From Conidiobolus incongruus B7586 (lineage: Eukaryota > Entomophthoromycota > Entomophthoromycetes > Entomophthorales > Conidiobolaceae): 13,097 nt of DNA. Location: the NCBI GenBank assembly GCA_000697335.1, contig JNEM01014772.1:1-13097 (forward strand), given 5' to 3'. Under the pieces are notes generated by a model, which saw only the letters and a list, made by a program, of their open reading frames with translations, was not told the DNA's origin and made no database searches. Within the stretch, counting starts at the first letter, position 1, and each line of letters begins with the position of its first letter. Below are positions 8,761 through 13,097 of this stretch, in pieces. A program made the position numbers and the translations under genes.

Positions 8761-9438
8761 TGACATAAATATTTTAATCTTGTTGTCAAAGATTTTACCG
8801 TTCTCTGAAGTATGAATTTCATAAGTAATCACATTTATTTTTAATTGACCCTAAAATTCTATTTGATTAATAAGTTCAATAGAGAGCAATTGTTATAGTT
8901 TCTTAAGAAAATTCATACAAATTTGATAGAAAATTAAAAATATCATATTTCAAAGTTTTATTTAAAATGATTTTAAAATTGCTTCTTTTTATTACAGAAT
9001 ATCATTTAGTAGATTATCTCTACTTGTGTCTAAATTTTATTATATATTTTTTCTAATTTCATACAAATGATTTTTGTACATTCAAAAACCATCTATATAA
9101 TTATATATTCAATAGATACAGAGTAAATATTATATAAATTTTAATATCAACAATATCTTTTTTGGTATAATATATCAATATTATCATTGTTATAAAACTT
9201 ATTGGAAGCTTAGAAAAACTTATAATTCGAAAATATTATATCAGATAAAATTCAATATCAATATTAGCTTTGATAATATCTAGCAATCACTTTACTACAT
9301 ATGGTTGACTAACCAAAATGTTCTTCATTTATAACAATTAGGCTAATATTCGCTTTTATTCTTAAAATGTGATATAAATTTGAATTTGAGAACTAATATT
9401 TATTAATGATAATAAAAATATTATTGTTGTAAAACTCC
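8761..9438. other. AT-rich gap inside the remnant field
   Basis: Stops are dense in the frame that is readable on either side. I see no gene, RNA or repeat here. If the flanking remnants belong to one old gene, this would be its most eroded or an inserted part. Confidence 0.4.
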
Positions 9439-9675
9439 TTGGTTTACAGTTCCATAGGTTTAAGAATGGCTAAGCTTTATATTGGAGTTTATATCATTGG
9501 AAGTCATTTTTACAAACAAAGTAGAAAATGTAAATATCTGATCAACAATAACACTAAAGAATATGTATCAACTCAGAGTGAGAGAGAGTTTATTACCACA
9601 ACTATTTTTATGTTTTATATCATAGGGCTGGTAGCTGAAAATATTAGTTATCTTTATCCAAGCATTATCTATTAA
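9439..9675 (+). pseudogene. Remnant resembling the fungal-specific transcription factor domain
   Basis: There are 78 codons open without a stop, beginning inside a sense frame (TTG, not ATG) and ending at TAA. It reads GLRMAKLYIG, then STQSEREF, then FMFYIIG. The spacing is like the block A.RMA..LG......S..EREFRRRxFW..Y.LDR of the fungal_trans domain of Zn2Cys6 regulators (Pfam PF04082), though the central arginines, the tryptophan and the DR pair are replaced. No zinc cluster, start codon or complete domain is found nearby, so an active gene is unlikely. It could also be a chance open run; one or two of this length are expected in six frames. Confidence 0.38.
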
Positions 9676-10680
9676 TAAGAACACACCTAATTTTATGACT
9701 CATATACTCAACAATTATAAATCTATGCACATTAAAACATGATATATTATAATTGGTTAATATATAGTATTCATATTATAGAGTGTAGAATATAATATAC
9801 TAATAAATTTTGTTTATATAATCAAATGCAGCTCATTTATATTATATGAATTTTTAAATAAATCTATATAAAAACAATACAACCACTGTCATAAAATATT
9901 TGTATATAATGTATGAACTATACTATAATTGATAGTTTTTTAGAAGAAAAATTGATTCTTTTTGATAATTAACAAATTTGTGAATATGATATTATAACAA
10001 TTTGATTTTCTCTAAAATGATATTGAAATAGTTGGTGAAAAATATTTTGATTATTTTATTTATGTAAGTTCTAAGTCATATAATCTAGAATCTTAGTACA
10101 TTCTCTATTATTGATTGCGATATAAATTAGGCATATCATTACAAGGCTAGTTTTATCAACTTAATTGATTTCAAATCATTTCAATGTGTTTAATAAGATA
10201 AAATTGATGATATATATATTTTTAATTATAGCCTTTTATATTGAATAGTAACATTTTGTTTTGTATGTATAGCAAAAGTTAAATAGCCATTTTAATTAAT
10301 AAACCATTATTGATGATTCGATATATTGATATTTTCATTACATAATCATCAAATCCTTCTGGTCAAATGAATATTTCTTAATTTTAATTTGTTGACCAAT
10401 AATAAAATTGGAGTTATTGAATAAAAGCAAATAAATATAAAAATGGGAGTATTTTGAATAAATGCTCTTATGATAATTGATTATCAGATTTCAAAGCATT
10501 ATTATTATTATATTAGGATGAAGCTGCAATTTTTTAACCAAAGATAGATTGATCTTCCATTTTATCTCAATATATATTATTATTTTGTGACGTAATAAAT
10601 TTATTTTGAGTAGATAAGATCCAAATTGAATTTTAAAGGGATATCTCATACTCAAACTTAATACAAACAATATAAAATAA
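9676..10680. other. AT-rich gene-free stretch
   Basis: No gene, RNA or repeat is recognised. The frame of the preceding remnant continues for some 50 codons with several TAA codons between protein-like pieces (for example IYSIHIIECRI near 9760) and then dissolves into frequent stops. Confidence 0.4.
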
Positions 10681-10682
10681 TT

Positions 10683-10931
10683 TGAAGATGGTTACTGTAA
10701 TTTAGCTATCGATTTAAGCGAGCTGATTTAAATTTAAAATCTGTCATATCTTGGAAAGTCTTTTTAACATTTTATACATTTAAAGATGCTCAAATTGGTG
10801 CTTTATTGCGTGGGATACTATTCAATCGTTAAATACTTGATGAATATAAAATAGAAACAGAAAAATTACTAAATATGATCGATGTAGTATAAAATGATTG
10901 GAATTTGATAATACTTAAAAATAAAATAGTT
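10683..10931 (+). pseudogene. Decayed coding sequence, family unknown
   Basis: From 10701 there are 43 stop-free codons with balanced residue use (SYRFKRADLNLKSVISWKV, then FKDAQIGALLRGILFNR). After a TAA there are 19 more codons (ILDEYKIETEKLLNMIDVV), and after another TAA a shorter piece. The two internal stops sit where Gln (CAA) would be one C-to-T change away. The charged and hydrophobic residues alternate as in a helical protein. Family and original gene are unknown. A second frame over the same bases also reads protein-like, with more stops. Confidence 0.35.
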
Positions 10932-11159
10932 TAGTGATGTAGCTATCTCAAAATATGAAGATTTAATCAAATTATGTTAATATTGTCGATCCTAGCTGAA
11001 TTATTGATATCTTTAACATTTCTATATATATTATTTAAATAATGTTAAAAATTTTAAGTTTTGATTAAAAGTAAAATGGTTCAATTGAAATGTAAATAGT
11101 CTAAAGTATATACATATAGGATTATCAACAATGTTTATACTTTATTATATATATAAAAT
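10932..11159. other. 3' flank of the seven-helix protein gene
   Basis: This short AT-rich gap must hold the 3' untranslated region of the minus-strand gene that follows. Nothing else is seen. Confidence 0.4.
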
Positions 11160-12701
11160 TTAAATTATATTACGTATGTTTGGATTATTATTGTAAACTT
11201 GATTCGGTGAATAGCTTGCCATTTCAGTAGTTGGCAAATCCTTACTTGGGCTAGATCTATGCAAAGTAGATGTGCTACTTCTAGTAGCTGTATTAACTGC
11301 GTTGTTTGAAGACGTGTTGTAACTCGAGTTAACAGCTGTGGCAATATCGGGATCGGAGCTCCAGCTCTCCTGAACAGCTTGAATTTTCTGGAATTTCCAC
11401 ACGATCAACAAAGTCATTGAACTGTATAAAACCAAAGAAATATGAGAAAAAATACTAAGAGATAAATAAGATGAGACGGATTTGGATTGGAATAGTTGGA
11501 AAAATAGAGCGACGGTATATAGTGTAAAGGTCACACGATTCATTAAAATGAAGAGTGTCAATCTTTGGGCGTTGAGCAATTTGGCTGTTTGATGGAATAT
11601 TGGGCAGAATACCCAAGCCTTTCTAAAGAACCATACACCCATAATCAATGGAAAAATGATACATAAGCCCAAAATGGCATAAGCAACTCCCCAGTACCAG
11701 ATGGGTAAAGGCCCATTGGATACTGAATCGTATGCTACAAGGCAAGCGACAGCTAAGATACAACAGGCAAGTAATACGCTCTCAGCAATTACGGCTACCC
11801 TGAAGCTCAATACCTCAATCACCTTTAATTTCAATACAATTTTAACCCAGCATAAAATACACATGGAGTTAAAAAGGCAGCATGGTAATAAAATAAGCGA
11901 TGAATACAATTCTTGAACAATTGGAAGGGGGTTTGTCCAGCTAAGAATATTATCTCCTCCAATCAACATTGTGCCCCAGAAGAGGATAGCAATTTGCAAT
12001 CTGGCTTGGAATTTTGATTTAGAAGCAACTAATGCAAGACAAAGAATCAATGTAATAAAAAGTGCCACTTTGAGAGCTCTAAAAGTAGCTGATGTAATCA
12101 GAAATTTTGAAGAATTGACCAAAAGTAGCCAAGGATTAGGAGCTGAGGTCCAAGTGGCCAAATAGTACTCTTTTGTTTGCAATTTAGATAAGAAATTTGG
12201 GTCATCTACAACGATATATGACAGTGAATGGAAAAAGTCATTGGGAAAGGGCTGAAAGAGGGATAATATGTTGTTTGGGGCGCCTAGAGATGTCCTAGAG
12301 CTATCAAAGCTTGTAAAAATCACCGCGGATATTGGTGGATAATTCAATTTGGTTAAATTTTCATTTAGCAAAGGTAAAAGGGAGATGGATGGTGTGTATG
12401 TGTTGCATGCATTAGGGGAAATTGCAATCAGCGTTCGGTTGATAGATACTGGGAATTGTGAGCTATTGAAAACAGGCAAGTTAGGGATATCAATACCACA
12501 TCCATTCCTTTCAGGCACAATGACAATACCACTAAATGAGGTAGGGAACAATGAAGTCCTTGTGGTGATCGAGTATTGATCAAATAGGTTAAAGCTATTA
12601 AAGGTAAAGTTTAGCCCATTTTCCTTTTGGAACAAGGTAATTTCTGCAAGAGTAAATACACAAAATTTAAATAATAATAACAATGAAAAATTCCACTTCA
12701 T
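11160..12701 (-). CDS. Seven-transmembrane receptor-like protein with a secreted N-terminal domain
   Basis: The protein is 513 residues in one exon. A hydrophobic leader (1-19, MKWNFSLLLLFKFCVFTLA) looks like a signal peptide. An approximately 185-residue luminal or extracellular domain follows, with N-X-S/T sequons at N31, N79, N88, N115 and N196 and cysteines at 68 and 99. Seven hydrophobic helices lie at about 209-227, 234-252, 266-290, 300-324, 335-358, 380-403 and 411-435. The tail (436-513) is polar, rich in Ser, Thr and Asn, and should be cytosolic. This layout resembles receptor-like seven-helix proteins of fungi. I see no motif that assigns a ligand, a G-protein-coupled receptor class or a known family. 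The first ATG, right before the signal peptide, is convincing. Confidence 0.8.
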   Translation of the reverse strand: MKWNFSLLLLFKFCVFTLAEITLFQKENGLNFTFNSFNLFDQYSITTRTSLFPTSFSGIVIVPERNGCGIDIPNLPVFNSSQFPVSINRTLIAISPNACNTYTPSISLLPLLNENLTKLNYPPISAVIFTSFDSSRTSLGAPNNILSLFQPFPNDFFHSLSYIVVDDPNFLSKLQTKEYYLATWTSAPNPWLLLVNSSKFLITSATFRALKVALFITLILCLALVASKSKFQARLQIAILFWGTMLIGGDNILSWTNPLPIVQELYSSLILLPCCLFNSMCILCWVKIVLKLKVIEVLSFRVAVIAESVLLACCILAVACLVAYDSVSNGPLPIWYWGVAYAILGLCIIFPLIMGVWFFRKAWVFCPIFHQTAKLLNAQRLTLFILMNRVTFTLYTVALFFQLFQSKSVSSYLSLSIFSHISLVLYSSMTLLIVWKFQKIQAVQESWSSDPDIATAVNSSYNTSSNNAVNTATRSSTSTLHRSSPSKDLPTTEMASYSPNQVYNNNPNIRNII

Positions 12702-12986
12702 AATATCAAAATATTCACAATAATAACAATAAAAATAGAATTTTTATTACTATATTAGAGCATTATCGATCATTTATACCGTGGTTTTTTGTAGTCAATA
12801 AATCTTAAAAAAGGAGTTAATTAAGAATGTGATGGAATTTGTTTAATTAAATTTGTAGAAGGGGGAGTCAACTGGAGATTGAATTAAGCCTGTTTATGCC
12901 GAGTTAAAGATTATTATTGTAATAATTTAAATTTAGTTATATAGTTGGGTTTGTTGTTAGCATTATAGGTGTGATGGATATTATAA
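12702..12986. other. Upstream region of the seven-helix protein gene
   Basis: This AT-rich gap contains the promoter of the minus-strand gene and probably sequence belonging to whatever lies beyond the window. A G-rich stretch, agaagggggagtcaactgga (12858-12877), stands out from the background but matches no site I know. Confidence 0.35.
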
Positions 12987-12989
12987 CAG

Positions 12990-13097
12990 GGCAATGTATA
13001 CAAGTTGTTTCAATGTGAACAGTGTGGGAAAAAGTCCTTGTTTATTTGGCAATGGTTCCCATTTTTATATGTAAAAGTTGGTGAGGGTTCAGAGGTA
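12990..13097 (+). CDS. Possible partial exon running off the window
   Basis: From 12987 to the window end one plus-strand frame is open (37 codons), with FQCEQCGKKSLFIWQWFPF near its middle, including a CxxC pair. An acceptor-like ataacag precedes 12990, so this could be an internal exon of a gene continuing to the right. It is too short to identify, and a chance open stretch of this length is quite possible. Confidence 0.2.

Noticed and set aside
7681-9675. A long gene using TAA/TAG as glutamine (ciliate-like code)
   Set aside because: Reading TAA as Gln makes long stretches look like protein, but RAD18, mscL, allantoicase and the seven-helix gene contain no in-frame TAA or TAG and all stop at them. 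In very AT-rich DNA many frames look acceptable once TAA is tolerated. Decay of old genes explains it better.
10701-10860. Leucine-rich-repeat-like reading in the alternative frame (LAIDLSELI...HLKMLKLVLYC)
   Set aside because: The resemblance depends on ignoring several stops, and the frame with only two stops over the same bases is a simpler reading. No regular repeat period is seen.
11701-12579. Plus-strand open frames at 11701-11916, 11971-12165 and 12349-12579
   Set aside because: They are antisense overlaps of the seven-helix protein gene, whose signal peptide, helices and sequons are clear.
1-13097. CRISPR array, bacterial operon, riboswitch or phage-like cassette
   Set aside because: No regularly spaced repeats, Shine-Dalgarno-linked genes or phage signatures were seen. 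Spliced genes and a nuclear tRNA intron show a eukaryotic nuclear locus.

Overview
The window looks like nuclear DNA of a fungus with a very AT-rich genome. The evidence is a RAD18 ubiquitin ligase, an allantoicase of the DAL2 type, a spliced MscL channel carrying the C-terminal zinc ribbon seen in fungal MscL proteins, and a tRNA-Tyr with a short intron after position 37. The mscL introns are 54-58 nt. AT-rich gaps, compact genes and an orphan seven-helix receptor-like protein would suit an early-diverging lineage such as Entomophthoromycotina, but I cannot fix the clade from the sequence. All clear genes end in TAA or TAG and contain none in frame, so the code is standard.

Layout. 1-1200 is extremely AT-rich and seems to hold the decayed pol region of a Ty3/gypsy-type element. 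1200-2357 is a slightly less AT-rich gap with at least one short coding-like remnant. 2358-3224 (minus) is RAD18. 3459-3542 (minus) is tRNA-Tyr(GUA) with an 11-nt intron. 3716-4600 (plus) is a four-exon mscL. 4601-5465 is the shared 3' gap between mscL and the convergent allantoicase at 5466-6851 (minus). 6852-11159 is a 4.3-kb gene-poor stretch whose start should be the allantoicase promoter and whose remainder carries several coding-like remnants. The best of these (9439-9675) resembles a block of the fungal-specific transcription factor domain. 11160-12701 (minus) is a 513-residue secreted-domain plus seven-helix membrane protein. 12702-13097 is its upstream region, with a possible partial exon at the window edge.

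The intact genes do not form a pathway: they cover post-replication DNA repair, translation, osmotic safety-valve function, purine (allantoate) catabolism and probable signalling. I see no operon-like or defence-like cassette and no convincing new system. The most noteworthy items are the approximately 90-residue basic/acidic tail on the allantoicase, the eukaryotic MscL with an unusually long second hydrophobic segment and a zinc ribbon, the orphan seven-helix protein, and the gene-remnant field between 7.6 and 10.9 kb.
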